In this document: positions 38,838 through 48,103 of the stretch, one piece after another
How positions within the stretch are numbered: the first letter of the stretch is position 1
How the letters are laid out: each line of letters starts with the position of its first letter
DNA from: an uncultured Victivallaceae bacterium
Lineage (GTDB): Bacteria; Verrucomicrobiota; Lentisphaeria; Victivallales; Victivallaceae
Assembly: GCA_944392655.1 (NCBI GenBank)
Contig: CALXXL010000003.1
Location: 1-64,000, forward strand
Length of the DNA stretch: 64,000 nucleotides
Direction: 5' to 3'
The notes under the pieces: generated by a model
Seen by the model: the letters and a program-made list of their open reading frames with translations, nothing else
Database searches by the model: none
Told to the model about the DNA's origin: nothing
Translations under genes and position numbers: made by a program

Positions 38838-39437
38838 TTAATCCTTTTTATTTTGATTTATTACGGCGTTATTGCCGCGGTTCAACTCTTCCAGCACCGC
38901 ATCGGTGATGTCAAGATTCGGCTTAAAGAAAACTACGCTAGCCAGACTGCTGGTGGTCTTTCCTGAATAATCCAGAACAATATCATAACCGTCAACAGTT
39001 GCCCGCCGCTGAACCTCACCCAGAATTTCAGCGGTAATCTCGGTACGTTTAGTATCCTCAAGTTCTTTAAACTGACGGCTTTTTTCCGTCAGATACTGAT
39101 TTATATCCCGTTCTTTCTGCTTGACTTCAGCCAGTTTTTTTGAAGCCTCAGCTGCTTTTTCCTGCCGTTCTGCCTCTTTAAGGGTAATATTCTGAGCCGC
39201 ATCCAGCAATACTTTATATTCCTCCTGTAATTTATTGTACTCTTCGTTCATCGCGGTAACATGAGTACGGTAAACCGACTGCTGCTCTTCCAGCTGGCTC
39301 TGAACTATTCTGGTCTTATAATAGTCATCAAAAATTCTGGCCATATCAACAACGGCTATTTTCAATGACTCTGCTGCACTCAAAGTGGCGGCGGCAAAGA
39401 TCATTATAAATATGCCGATCCATTTTTTTATAGACAT
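38838..39437 (-). CDS. OmpH/Skp-family periplasmic chaperone
   Basis: A 199-aa exported protein. The signal peptide (MSIKKWIGIFIMIFAAATLSAA) is followed by KIAVVDMARIFDDYYKTRIVQ, the OmpH start, then a long charged helical stretch (about 45-135) able to form the tentacle coiled coils. The C-terminal strands contain VDGYDIVLDYSGKTT. Skp holds unfolded outer-membrane proteins. It is next to lpxD, as in many Gram-negative genomes. Confidence 0.88.
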   Translation of the reverse strand: MSIKKWIGIFIMIFAAATLSAAESLKIAVVDMARIFDDYYKTRIVQSQLEEQQSVYRTHVTAMNEEYNKLQEEYKVLLDAAQNITLKEAERQEKAAEASKKLAEVKQKERDINQYLTEKSRQFKELEDTKRTEITAEILGEVQRRATVDGYDIVLDYSGKTTSSLASVVFFKPNLDITDAVLEELNRGNNAVINQNKKD

Positions 39438-39462
39438 AACACACTCTCCCGGCAGTAAATTT

Positions 39463-39858
39463 TTATTTATTTCCGGCCAGAATCGATCTGGCCAATTCGG
39501 TCATTTCCAGGAGTTTTTTCTGCTGTAAATCTGCTGGCAGATCATTAAATGCGTCAAGCAGAATCTTCTCATCGCTGGTTAGACTGGCCAAATCCGGATG
39601 CATTCTGGCGTGAGACGGCGGTTCCGGCAATTCCGGAGGATCACTTTTTTCCGCCTCATTTTTTTCCGGCGGCATATACGGTTTTATCAGAGGATAAAGT
39701 TTATCCCATGTCTCTTTTCTGATGGAGTTTGTGCTGCGGTTGAGAAATTGGCTGAGTGTCTCAGTTTTAACATTGGTGGATTTTGCCGCCGCATCCACCG
39801 ACCCTTTATTATTTATAGCTTTCTGCAAAGCCCGTACGATTTCATCGGTTATTTTCAT
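39463..39858 (-). CDS. Small helix-turn-helix-like protein
   Basis: A 131-aa protein with an N-terminal Cro/XRE-like fold (residues about 5-60: AINNKGSVDAAAKSTNVKTE, then LSQFLNRSTNSIRKETWDKL), a proline/acid-rich linker (PPEKNEAEKSDPPELPEPP) and a C-terminal helical patch (LDAFNDLPADLQQKKLLEMT). No enzymatic domain is visible. AAGGAG precedes the start. It lies between the helicase gene and ompH in the same direction and could regulate the envelope genes, which is inference. Confidence 0.65.
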   Translation of the reverse strand: MKITDEIVRALQKAINNKGSVDAAAKSTNVKTETLSQFLNRSTNSIRKETWDKLYPLIKPYMPPEKNEAEKSDPPELPEPPSHARMHPDLASLTSDEKILLDAFNDLPADLQQKKLLEMTELARSILAGNK

Positions 39859-39921
39859 ATAAATATTACTCCTTCAGATGACTGTGTGTAACAATTACTT
39901 TTAATATACAACCAATTTCCT

Positions 39922-41949
39922 CTATTTCAACAGATTAAAGATATTTTCAAACGCGCGGGTCAAATCGTCGCCTTCCAGTCTTTTTATCAATTCGTCGGAG
40001 TTTGCAACCTCATACAGCTCCTCCGGCAACCGCAAAAGGAACCGGGAAGCGCGCTGATTGCGGAATACCCCTCGTTGCATCCGCCGCATGGCAGCTGTGA
40101 TAATGAGTTTTCTTTTCGCCCGGGTTATCGCCACATAAAAGAGCCGCAGTTCTTCGTCGAGATTGCCCTCTTCCACTGCCCGTTCATGCGGGAACACATT
40201 ATCTTCCAAGGCCATCAGGAATACTACCGGATACTCCAGGCCTTTTGCGGCATGAATGGTGGACAATGTCACACATCCGTCCGGATTCTGCGGCTCTTCA
40301 GTACGGTCATTTTCCTCCAACAGGGCAAAATTTTCCAGAAAACCGGCCAGTGTAGCCGGCTCAGACGATTTCATCTCATACTGGGCGATAGCATTGATAA
40401 ATTCATCCACATTTTCGCGACGCTTTCTGGCATCCTCCAGATCGCGGTAAATTGCCTGCAATCCGTCAAGATAACCTGATTCGCGCAGATAACCGGTAAC
40501 CTTGGCTGCCAGATTGCCGGGAGTTTCAAACTCGGTAGTGTATTTATCCATTACAGCGGCCAGCTCTCTGGCTGCGGCTGCGCCTTTAGGCGGCAGTTTT
40601 CCTGCAACGGCATCGGAATTAAGTATCTGCCGCATAGAGTGCCCGGCGCCGGAGTTTTCCTTCAGGAGATTAACGGCTTTCTCCGCCAATCCGCGTGGGG
40701 GCAGCGGCAGGATGCGCAGCAGGCTCTGGTTATCGCGTGGATTGACCAGTACCTTCAAATATGCGGCAGCGTCTTTAATCTCTTTGCGCTGATAAAACTC
40801 CTGTCCGCCTACCAGCCGGTACGGCACACCGAGATTTCTGAAACTTATCTCCAGCTGACGCGACAGATGGTTGGAGCGGTACAACACAGCGAAATCGCCA
40901 GGCTTCAGGGATGAATTTTCCGTCATCATCTGATTGATATACCCGGCAATAAAATCGGCTTCGCATTCTCCGTCATCAGTTTTAACCAGCAAAAGAGGCT
41001 CTCCTTTACCATTATCCGACCACAACTGCTTGCCGAAACGCTCTCCGCCGCCGCCGATTACCGCATTGGCGGCCTGTAAAATGGTATTGGTTGAGCGATA
41101 ATTCTGTTCCAGTTTTACCGCTTTGGTTCCGGGATAAAGGCTGGGAAAATCCAGGATATTGCGGATATTTGCACCGCGCCATGAATAGATACTTTGATCA
41201 TCATCCCCGACTACGCACAGATTATGATGATTTTCGCACAGCATTCTCACAATCTCGAACTGTACGTCGTTGGTATCCTGATACTCATCGATCAAGAGAT
41301 AGCGGTAACGCTCCTGATATTTTGCCAGAATCTCCGGAAACTCAGAAAAAATCTTATAGGTCAACAGCAGTAAATCATCAAAATCCACAGAATTCTGCAA
41401 CTCCAGCAGCTCCTGATATTGGCGGTAAACTGCGGCGCATGATGCCTCAAAATTATTTCTTGCGGCATTGGCGGCATCAACGGGGAATCTGAGTTGATTT
41501 TTCTGTGCGCTGATATACGCAGCCACAGCAGATACGGAAATATCATCTTTCCCGTAACCGCATTGTGCAATTGCCTGTTTAACCAACCCCTGCTGATCAG
41601 AGTCATCGGCAATGGTGAAATTGCCGAGATAGTTCAATGCACTTATCTCCCGGCGAAGAATCCGCACGCAGAAGCTGTGAAAAGTTCCCAATGTAACCTT
41701 ATCAGCTCCGCCGCCCGGAACCAGCTGAGCCAGACGCTCCCGCATCTCTCTGGCGGCCTTGTTGGTAAAGGTCATACCCAGAATCCGTTCCGGAGGGATA
41801 CCGGTTGCGAGCATATATGCCATGCGTACAGTAATAACCCGGGTTTTTCCGGTTCCGGCGCCGGCCAGTACCAGCACCGGACCGTCAATGGTGGTAACTG
41901 CGTCGCGCTGTTCCGGGTTCAATCCCCGCAACAACTCATTTAACTCCAT
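39922..41949 (-). CDS. UvrD/PcrA/Rep-family superfamily 1A DNA helicase
   Basis: An ATP-driven 3'-to-5' helicase for repair and replication restart. In 675 aa: Walker A GAGTGKT (residues 30-36), TFTNKAAREMRERL, the DEYQDTN box, QSIYSWRGA, LEQNYRSTNTIL, STIHAAKGLEYPVVFL and LFYVAITRAK. The length is at the short, Rep/PcrA-like end because it lacks the UvrD tail. PcrA, UvrD and Rep cannot be separated by eye. It begins one base after the purO stop, so translation is coupled. Confidence 0.95.
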   Translation of the reverse strand: MELNELLRGLNPEQRDAVTTIDGPVLVLAGAGTGKTRVITVRMAYMLATGIPPERILGMTFTNKAAREMRERLAQLVPGGGADKVTLGTFHSFCVRILRREISALNYLGNFTIADDSDQQGLVKQAIAQCGYGKDDISVSAVAAYISAQKNQLRFPVDAANAARNNFEASCAAVYRQYQELLELQNSVDFDDLLLLTYKIFSEFPEILAKYQERYRYLLIDEYQDTNDVQFEIVRMLCENHHNLCVVGDDDQSIYSWRGANIRNILDFPSLYPGTKAVKLEQNYRSTNTILQAANAVIGGGGERFGKQLWSDNGKGEPLLLVKTDDGECEADFIAGYINQMMTENSSLKPGDFAVLYRSNHLSRQLEISFRNLGVPYRLVGGQEFYQRKEIKDAAAYLKVLVNPRDNQSLLRILPLPPRGLAEKAVNLLKENSGAGHSMRQILNSDAVAGKLPPKGAAAARELAAVMDKYTTEFETPGNLAAKVTGYLRESGYLDGLQAIYRDLEDARKRRENVDEFINAIAQYEMKSSEPATLAGFLENFALLEENDRTEEPQNPDGCVTLSTIHAAKGLEYPVVFLMALEDNVFPHERAVEEGNLDEELRLFYVAITRAKRKLIITAAMRRMQRGVFRNQRASRFLLRLPEELYEVANSDELIKRLEGDDLTRAFENIFNLLK

Positions 41950-41950
41950 A

Positions 41951-42589
41951 TCAGTCGACCCTGGTTACCGCCAGTTCAAAGCCGTTGCCGGAAGCGAGAG
42001 CGGCGGCAGCTGTAACCGGATTGGTAAAATCGGCAAAAACGCCCTTCCCTGTGATATAATCTGCGGCTTCAAGCGCATTTTGTACATTGAAATTACCGTC
42101 ATTGAAATCCGGACAGGTATAGTTCTTTTCATAAGTAGATATATAAAAAAGTTCGCCGTTTTCCGGAGTAAATCTGCGCACCATAACCGCATCTTTACGG
42201 ATAATACCCAGATAAGCCTCTTCGCCGTCCTGACTGATCACACCGACAATTCTCGGGGTATCAAGCTGATCTTTTTCATAATCCATCGCGAGCAGCCCCA
42301 TGGTAATTGCATCGCGTACCGGAACATTGATACCGATTTTTTCAGCAATAGGATCAGTCTGAGAGCCATTGCTCACCACCATATAGCGTCCTGCCGGGCG
42401 GGCGCAGTTGTATGCGATATAGGGATTTTTATGAAGATCGGCCTCATGACCGTGCCGCGGCACCACCGCTATATTACTGCCATTGATAACCGCCTCGCGA
42501 TTGGGGAAAGAGCGGGAAGATACCCGGTAAAGTGCTGCCGCCTTGCCATCCGCATTTTTACCCACTGCCACGATTCTGCCGATATACAT
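41951..42589 (-). CDS. purO: IMP cyclohydrolase, archaeal PurO type
   Basis: Closes the FAICAR ring to IMP, the last step of purine synthesis. The 212-aa protein follows the PurO pattern: MYIGRIVAVG, AALYRVSSRSFPNREA, a mid-protein NGSQTDPI, TPRIVGVISQDGEEAYLGII and a C-terminal NPVTAAAALASGNGFELAV. This family was first known from archaea and is unrelated to the usual bacterial PurH. Either the organism lacks the PurH cyclohydrolase domain or the two coexist. First gene before the helicase. The function is inferred from motif recall, not a search. Confidence 0.85.
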   Translation of the reverse strand: MYIGRIVAVGKNADGKAAALYRVSSRSFPNREAVINGSNIAVVPRHGHEADLHKNPYIAYNCARPAGRYMVVSNGSQTDPIAEKIGINVPVRDAITMGLLAMDYEKDQLDTPRIVGVISQDGEEAYLGIIRKDAVMVRRFTPENGELFYISTYEKNYTCPDFNDGNFNVQNALEAADYITGKGVFADFTNPVTAAAALASGNGFELAVTRVD

Positions 42590-42683
42590 AGTTTCACTCC
42601 TTGTTAAATGATCAATCCAATATTCTGTCGATAAAATAATATACTCCGCAATCTGCCCGCGTTCAATCAGCCTGATATTATAT

Positions 42684-42718
42684 ATAATAAAAAAGCCGCC
42701 CTCACCGGGGCGGCTTTT
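42684..42718 (-). terminator. Terminator of the symporter gene
   Basis: On the minus strand an 11-bp stem (42691-42701 with 42708-42718) is followed by TTTTTTATTAT. It lies just beyond the symporter stop at 42732. Confidence 0.85.
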
Positions 42719-42731
42719 CGCTTAAGAACCC

Positions 42732-44474
42732 TCAGAACGGCTCCACTGTTTCCGGCACCACCTGTTCCGCTACAGTGGCAATATCAGGAGTATCACCACT
42801 TGAACGAAGAACGCTGGTATCAGCGAGGAACACATATATTGAGAGAACGATCAAAACCAGTATTGCGCCGATATACTTGGCACCCTTCCATGGAGTCATA
42901 TCTATAGCATGGGCGTCTTCCTGAACAAAATCGGTCGTCCGCGGGTTGATTTTACCGATTACAATCATCACAATAACCAGGAACAGGAATACGAGTGCGC
43001 TGAAGTGATAATTGTTCATCTTCACAATTTCCGTAGTAAAATTGGGAATCATCTGGGCAATACCCAGAATAATCACTCCGCCAACCAGAGCCGTATTGGC
43101 GGCGACTGCCGGAATACGTTTGCTGAGCATACCGACCAGAACAACCGCGAGAATCGGAATAAAATATATAGCGTTCATATTCTGCAAATAGTTGAATATG
43201 CTGGATGTATTGGACAGAAGCGGCGCGATTATCACCGTAATTATGACGAAAATCAATCCGAATATCTGCCCGGATTTAACCACCTGCATTTCGGTAGCCG
43301 ACTTTTTAAAGTGTTTATAAATCCCCAGGCTGTACATAGTGCATATACTATTCAAACAAGAGTTGAAACTGGAAAGAATAGCGCCGAGAAGTGTTGCGGC
43401 GAAAAAGCCGCGCCATGCATCCGGCAGAACGGCGTTTACTAATGTCCCGTAAGCGGCGGCGCTGTTAAGTTCTCCGTTGCTTTTAATCGGAATATCCAAC
43501 ATACCGTTTTTATACATAGCATAAGCCACTATACCTGGAATAACGAGATAAAGCGGTCCGATAAGTTTTAGCAATCCGCACAGCAGTACCCCTTTCTGGC
43601 CCTCGGCAAGTGAGCTGGCAGCCAGAGTCCGCTGAATAATCTGCTGATTGGTACACCAGTAAAAGACGTTTATCAGCAATACTCCGGTAAGAATAGTAGC
43701 GGCTGGCACTTCGCTGTCGGCAGCGCCGAGGGAGTTGAATCTGCCCGGTACGGTCTCCGGCAGTGTTTTTACGCCTTCAACAAAACTTCCGCCGCCGAAC
43801 ACCTTATAAGCGAAATATACAATAAGGAAACCGCCGACCAGCAATCCTATCCCGTTAAGGGTATCGGATACCGCGACAGTTTTCAAACCGCCCCACAAAG
43901 CATAAATACCGCCGATAATGGCAATCAATACGATAATAGTCTGCAAAAGCAGCCAGTCTCCAATATTGGAAGCGTAAGCGTTGGCGATAAAATCTATAGG
44001 AATGCTTACTGCGACCTTCTTAAGCCCGAATATATCTATCATTGCCTGAGCTCCGGTATAGAGCAGAATCGGCATAAGAATGATCATATAGAAGCTGAGG
44101 AAGATGATATTGGTAATCATGCGGGTTGACGCTGCATACCGTATTTCGAGAAACTGAGGCACAGTAGCGATTCCGCTTTTAAGGAATCTTGGCAGAAAGA
44201 ACAACGCCATCAGCACCAGAGCAATTACAGCAATCACCTCCCATGCGAAAACGCTGAATCCGCACGAGAATGCCGAACCGTTAAGCCCGACCATCTGCTC
44301 GGTGGAAAGGTTGGTCAGCAGGAGAGAACCTGCGATAAACGGGAAAGTCAGGGATCTTCCGGCAAGAAAGAATCCGCTTTCGGTGGATACATTGGATTTT
44401 CGGGTGGTGAAATAGGTAATTAACGCCACACCTCCGGTAAAAGCAAGAAACGTAAGAACGGTCCAAAAAGCCAT
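42732..44474 (-). CDS. Sodium:solute symporter (SSS/SLC5 family)
   Basis: A 580-aa inner-membrane transporter with about 14 hydrophobic segments. FFLAGRSLTFPFIAGSLLLTN near residue 35 and EIRYAASTRMI near 105 match the family; LLGAILSSFNSCLNSICTMY near 360 is the conserved Na-coupled region (the SGLT form has S-S-x-x-S). The size and C-terminal extra helices point to SGLT-like sugar or myo-inositol carriers, but the substrate is not settled. AAGGAG lies before the ATG. It is monocistronic, with its own terminator. Confidence 0.9.
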   Translation of the reverse strand: MAFWTVLTFLAFTGGVALITYFTTRKSNVSTESGFFLAGRSLTFPFIAGSLLLTNLSTEQMVGLNGSAFSCGFSVFAWEVIAVIALVLMALFFLPRFLKSGIATVPQFLEIRYAASTRMITNIIFLSFYMIILMPILLYTGAQAMIDIFGLKKVAVSIPIDFIANAYASNIGDWLLLQTIIVLIAIIGGIYALWGGLKTVAVSDTLNGIGLLVGGFLIVYFAYKVFGGGSFVEGVKTLPETVPGRFNSLGAADSEVPAATILTGVLLINVFYWCTNQQIIQRTLAASSLAEGQKGVLLCGLLKLIGPLYLVIPGIVAYAMYKNGMLDIPIKSNGELNSAAAYGTLVNAVLPDAWRGFFAATLLGAILSSFNSCLNSICTMYSLGIYKHFKKSATEMQVVKSGQIFGLIFVIITVIIAPLLSNTSSIFNYLQNMNAIYFIPILAVVLVGMLSKRIPAVAANTALVGGVIILGIAQMIPNFTTEIVKMNNYHFSALVFLFLVIVMIVIGKINPRTTDFVQEDAHAIDMTPWKGAKYIGAILVLIVLSIYVFLADTSVLRSSGDTPDIATVAEQVVPETVEPF

Positions 44475-44718
44475 GGTTCATTCTCCTTATTAGTTATGTT
44501 GCCATATTGTACCAATTTGAAATTAACATAAAAATAACATATACCGGATAAAATACAAATTAAGAAATAGTATCGAATCTCAAATTTGATAAAAAAATAT
44601 CTTGCCTTGAAAACAGTTAATATGGATAAAACCTTCTCTTTTGATTTGAATAATTATCCGGATGCGTGATATTATTCTTAAAAATATGTCATAAACATTT
44701 AATCTGACAGATATGATC

Positions 44719-45699
44719 ATGAAAAAATTAATCTTATTTATATGGCTTTTCACACCTTTATTTGTAATATTGGCTGACGCCGATTTAGCTGACGATTCTG
44801 ACAGACCGGTTGCGCGGGCGCAAAAATTAGGCAATACAATAATTTACACTGATGAAAAAGGCAATCTGATCGGCAAAGAAGAACATCGCGATGATACCAT
44901 TATATATACCGACAATACGGGAAAGATCACCGGACGTTCAGAAAAGGTTGGAGATACAATGGTCTATACCAATCTTGACGGGCGGCTGATCAGCCGGGCG
45001 GAAGATAGCGGTTCCATCACCACCTATACCGATGAAAACGGCAATGTAACCGGTTATGCGGAAAAATCCGGCGACCATACTTATACTGATGAAAACGGCA
45101 ACACCAGAGTTTTCCGCAACAGTTTTCCCTCGAGTTATGATGAGATTACCACACCGCCCGAGGATCTCCGTCCCGGGAAAAAAACTTCTGCAAATAACCA
45201 GACAAATGATAAAAATTCTACCGAACAAACCAAAAAACCGGCTTCCGACTCAAATAAAACCACTGTTCCGTCAACCCATAAACCATTTTACGGATCTGAT
45301 GGCGAACTGCTCGGTTCTATTGCGATAAATAACAATATCTCCAGTTATTATGATCTTGACGGCAACCTGCTTTTTACCGCGACTAAAAACCGCAATGTAT
45401 GCACTTATCGCGATGCGGATGACAATGTACTCAGTATGGCGGTAACTACGGGGAATACGGTAAGCTATTATTATCCGGATGGCAGAATTGTCACAGTCAC
45501 CACCATGCCGGATGGCACGGTAAACTATATCGAAAACCGGTTAACCGGGCTTGCTCCGGCAAAAGCCCCGGCGACAGAACAAAACCTGTCGCAGCCGTCA
45601 ACCCCTCAAGCTCCAGCCCGGGAAACTCCGCAGCGAGATAAATTAATTCCGGAGAAGAGCTTTGATATGACGCTTGACCCCCCGGTTCCCCGTCAATAG
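44719..45699 (+). CDS. Secreted protein with about eight YTDENGN-type repeats
   Basis: Not recognised as a known family. A 326-aa exported protein (signal peptide MKKLILFIWLFTPLFVILAD; an ATG two codons earlier is possible). Residues about 30-135 are tandem 20-22-residue units built on Y-T-D-x-x-G-(N/K) (IIYTDEKGNLIG, IIYTDNTGKITG, MVYTNLDGRLIS, TTYTDENGNVTG). An Asn/Lys/Thr-rich linker follows, then degenerate units (YYDLDGNLLFT, TYRDADDNVLS, YYYPDGRIVT) and a Pro/Ala-rich tail. The pattern resembles YD/RHS-type or MORN-like beta repeats, without a toxin or enzyme domain. A clear terminator follows. Confidence 0.7.
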   Translation: MKKLILFIWLFTPLFVILADADLADDSDRPVARAQKLGNTIIYTDEKGNLIGKEEHRDDTIIYTDNTGKITGRSEKVGDTMVYTNLDGRLISRAEDSGSITTYTDENGNVTGYAEKSGDHTYTDENGNTRVFRNSFPSSYDEITTPPEDLRPGKKTSANNQTNDKNSTEQTKKPASDSNKTTVPSTHKPFYGSDGELLGSIAINNNISSYYDLDGNLLFTATKNRNVCTYRDADDNVLSMAVTTGNTVSYYYPDGRIVTVTTMPDGTVNYIENRLTGLAPAKAPATEQNLSQPSTPQAPARETPQRDKLIPEKSFDMTLDPPVPRQ

Positions 45700-45738
45700 A
45701 CATCCGAGTGCCAGTAGCAACAATTCAGCATCATCATT

Positions 45739-45789
45739 ACCTGCTGTCTCTATCGTCATGTATAACTATTGCAGACAGCAGGTTTTTTA
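45739..45789 (+). terminator. Terminator of the repeat-protein gene
   Basis: An 11-bp perfect stem (45739-45749 with 45773-45783) with a long loop is followed by six T. Confidence 0.75.
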
Positions 45790-45823
45790 TCTGGTTTAAT
45801 GAGATTGGTATTTTCTTTGCAGA

Positions 45824-45855
45824 CAAAAAAGCGGATCAGCTGCTGACTGACCCGC
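45824..45855 (-). terminator. Leftward terminator of tRNA-Lys
   Basis: A 9-bp stem with one G-T pair (45831-45839 with 45847-45855) and a 7-nt loop, read leftward, ends in TTTTTTG. It lies 20 nt past the tRNA 3' end. Confidence 0.85.
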
Positions 45856-45874
45856 GATATAGCCCCAAAAAAAA

Positions 45875-45950
45875 TGGTGCGCCCGCAGGGACTCGAACCC
45901 TGGACCCAATGATTAAGAGTCATTTGCTCTACCAACTGAGCTACGAGCAC
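45875..45950 (-). tRNA. tRNA-Lys (anticodon CTT)
   Basis: The minus-strand cloverleaf starts GTGCTCGTAGCTCAGTTGG. The anticodon stem AATGA/TCATT closes the loop CTCTTAA (anticodon CTT, codon AAG). The T arm has GGTTCGAGTCC and the 3' CCA is encoded (45875-45877). Two acceptor pairs are G-U. Confidence 0.95.
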
Positions 45951-46174
45951 ACTTGAAATTCATTATGTAATTACAATATCATAATATGGCGAAATGTCAA
46001 TAAAAAATCGGTGAAAAGGTGAAAAAAAGTAAAAAAGTGTCATAAACATAATAAATCAGCCCAATTATTCAATGTGTAAAAGATGGGAATAAAATCGTTT
46101 ATATATTTATAGAATAGTATTGTAATTGCCATTAAAATATGTTAAATTAAATTTAACGGTTCAGAGGAGGGAAA

Positions 46175-46807
46175 GTGAACAATCTCTTTTTGTATAAAAT
46201 ATTCGAAAACCCGCAGCTTTACGGTTCATGGGCGGTACTGATAGTTTTTTCGGTATGCTGCCACGAGCTATCTCACGCTCTGGCAGCAAAATGGCTGGGT
46301 GATTCAACTGCGGCGGATGCCGGTCATATAACGTTAAATCCGCTTAAACAGATGGGATGGACCGCCCTGATACTGTTGTTGCTGCTTGGTATAACCTGGG
46401 GGCAGGTTCCGGTAAATCCCCGTCGTCTAACCAGAAAGGGTTTCCGGGTAACAGTATCGCTGGCCGGGGTATTGGCCAACTTTCTTCTGGCAGTAATTTT
46501 TGCCATATTTGCGGCCATTGCCATACGGGCAGATTCTCACTTGCTTGCCAATTTTTTTACTTTGGGAACGCTGTTGAACCTCATACTGGCGCTGTTCAAT
46601 CTGCTGCCGGTTCCGCCGCTGGACGGTTTTGCGGCGCTGCGTGAAATATTCCCCCATCTGGATCGCTTCAACACCACGGAATTCGGCAAGGGTACGATGC
46701 TGTTTCTATTTTTTGCAGTATTCTATTTCGGGGTGAATTTTATTTATAATGTAGGTTTGGCAGCCGCCGAATCACTGATAACATTTATCATGGTTTTATT
46801 TGCATAG
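46175..46807 (+). CDS. Site-2-protease-like M50 zinc metallopeptidase
   Basis: A 210-aa intramembrane protease with about five hydrophobic segments. The zinc motif is H30-E31-L-S-H34 in the first segment and the third ligand is D150 in LLPVPPLDGF. A GTG start follows AGGAGGG closely. Small S2P-like proteins without PDZ domains are widespread; the substrate (an anti-sigma factor or leader peptide) is unknown. It starts the rightward run into xseA 14 nt later, and nearby regulatory genes at 48104 and 49071 are possible partners (inference). Confidence 0.9.
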   Translation: MNNLFLYKIFENPQLYGSWAVLIVFSVCCHELSHALAAKWLGDSTAADAGHITLNPLKQMGWTALILLLLLGITWGQVPVNPRRLTRKGFRVTVSLAGVLANFLLAVIFAIFAAIAIRADSHLLANFFTLGTLLNLILALFNLLPVPPLDGFAALREIFPHLDRFNTTEFGKGTMLFLFFAVFYFGVNFIYNVGLAAAESLITFIMVLFA

Positions 46808-46821
46808 GGAGCTTAATTTTA

Positions 46822-48027
46822 ATGGATGAACCGGTATGGAGCATAAGTGAAGTAAATGCAGCGGTGCGGGATCTTCTTGAAGAGTCGCTGACGCCATTCT
46901 GGCTGACTGGTGAAATCGGCACTATGGTCATCCACCGCTCCGGGCACGTTTATTTAACGCTGAAAGATGCTCAATGCCAACTGAAGGCTGCCTGGTTCAA
47001 TGGAGGAAAAGAAGCCGTAAATCTCGGATTGGAAACCGGAGTAAAAATCGAAGCCTACGGGAAACTTACCGCCTATCCTCCGCGTGGTGAGTATCAGTTC
47101 TCGATCCGGTCGGTACGCCTGGCTGGTCATGGATCACTGCTGATGCAGTTTGAAAAGATCCGGAACAAGCTGGAAAAGGAGGGTCTTTTTGCGCCGGAAC
47201 GTAAACGTCCCATTCCCCGTTATCCGCGCAAAGTCGGGATAATTACCGCGGCGGAAGGCGCAGCAGTACGCGACTTTATCAAAGTTGGCAGTGCGCTTTT
47301 TCCTGCACTTAAGGCAGGGATATATCCGGCGGCGGTACAGGGGGTCAATGCGGTAAAGGAGGTGTGTGCCGGACTTGACTTTTTCAACCGGCGCAGAGAC
47401 TTTGACTTGATCGTCATAACCCGTGGCGGCGGGAGCATGGAAGACCTCTGGCCGTTCAATGATGAACTTCTGGCGCGTAAGATTGCCGGCAGCCGCCTGC
47501 CGGTAGTAAGTGCGGTCGGGCATGAAATTGATTTTACCATTGCCGACTTTGCCGCGGATCTCCGTGCACCTACGCCGAGTGCGGCGGCGAGTATAATTTT
47601 TGCCGGCTATGGTGAACTTTATGACCGCCTCAAGCGTGACGGCGAACAGCTGCGCAATCTGACGGCAATTCGAATGCGGGATGCCCGGCATCGTGTGGAA
47701 CGTGCGGCTGAACATTATATTCTCCGTGAACCGGTTTATGCGTTAAAAGTAAAACAGCAGCAGCTTGACGAATTGGAGCACCGTTCATTTACGCTGATAA
47801 ATGCGGCAGTTAAGGATCGCCGGCGGATAATAGAGATGCTCAACCGGCAGTTGAATGCATTAAATCCGTTTCAGGTGTTGCAGAGAGGTTACGCGATAGT
47901 ACGGGACAGTTCCGGTAATGCGTTAACTTCCGGCAAGCCTGAACTTATCGGCAGTAAAATCACTGTAAAGCTGGCGGAAGGCGGTTTGGAAGGTGTGGTA
48001 TCAGGGGTAATTGAAGATAAAAATTAA
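46822..48027 (+). CDS. xseA: Exodeoxyribonuclease VII large subunit
   Basis: The catalytic subunit of Exo VII. In 401 aa an N-terminal OB fold (WSISEVNAAVRDLLEESL, TGEIGTM, HVYLTLKD) is followed by the nuclease region KVGIITAAEGAAVRDFI, VITRGGGSMEDLWPFNDELL, VSAVGHEIDFTIADFAADLR and APTPSAAA, then a long helical stretch and the terminal NPFQVLQRGYAIV. Complete. It follows the M50 gene by 14 nt. Its partner xseB is about 40 kb away in this window. Confidence 0.95.
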   Translation: MDEPVWSISEVNAAVRDLLEESLTPFWLTGEIGTMVIHRSGHVYLTLKDAQCQLKAAWFNGGKEAVNLGLETGVKIEAYGKLTAYPPRGEYQFSIRSVRLAGHGSLLMQFEKIRNKLEKEGLFAPERKRPIPRYPRKVGIITAAEGAAVRDFIKVGSALFPALKAGIYPAAVQGVNAVKEVCAGLDFFNRRRDFDLIVITRGGGSMEDLWPFNDELLARKIAGSRLPVVSAVGHEIDFTIADFAADLRAPTPSAAASIIFAGYGELYDRLKRDGEQLRNLTAIRMRDARHRVERAAEHYILREPVYALKVKQQQLDELEHRSFTLINAAVKDRRRIIEMLNRQLNALNPFQVLQRGYAIVRDSSGNALTSGKPELIGSKITVKLAEGGLEGVVSGVIEDKN

Positions 48028-48103
48028 CGTTTCTTTATTTTGCAATTTATATTATTAAGGTTTATATTAACTTCAAAATAATCAATAATCTAAGAGGATC
48101 AAC

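Noticed and set aside
45708-45956. 82-aa frame with a peptide that is often seen in databases (GAPAGTRTLDPM)
   Set aside because: It is a translation of the tRNA-Lys region, a well-known false gene.
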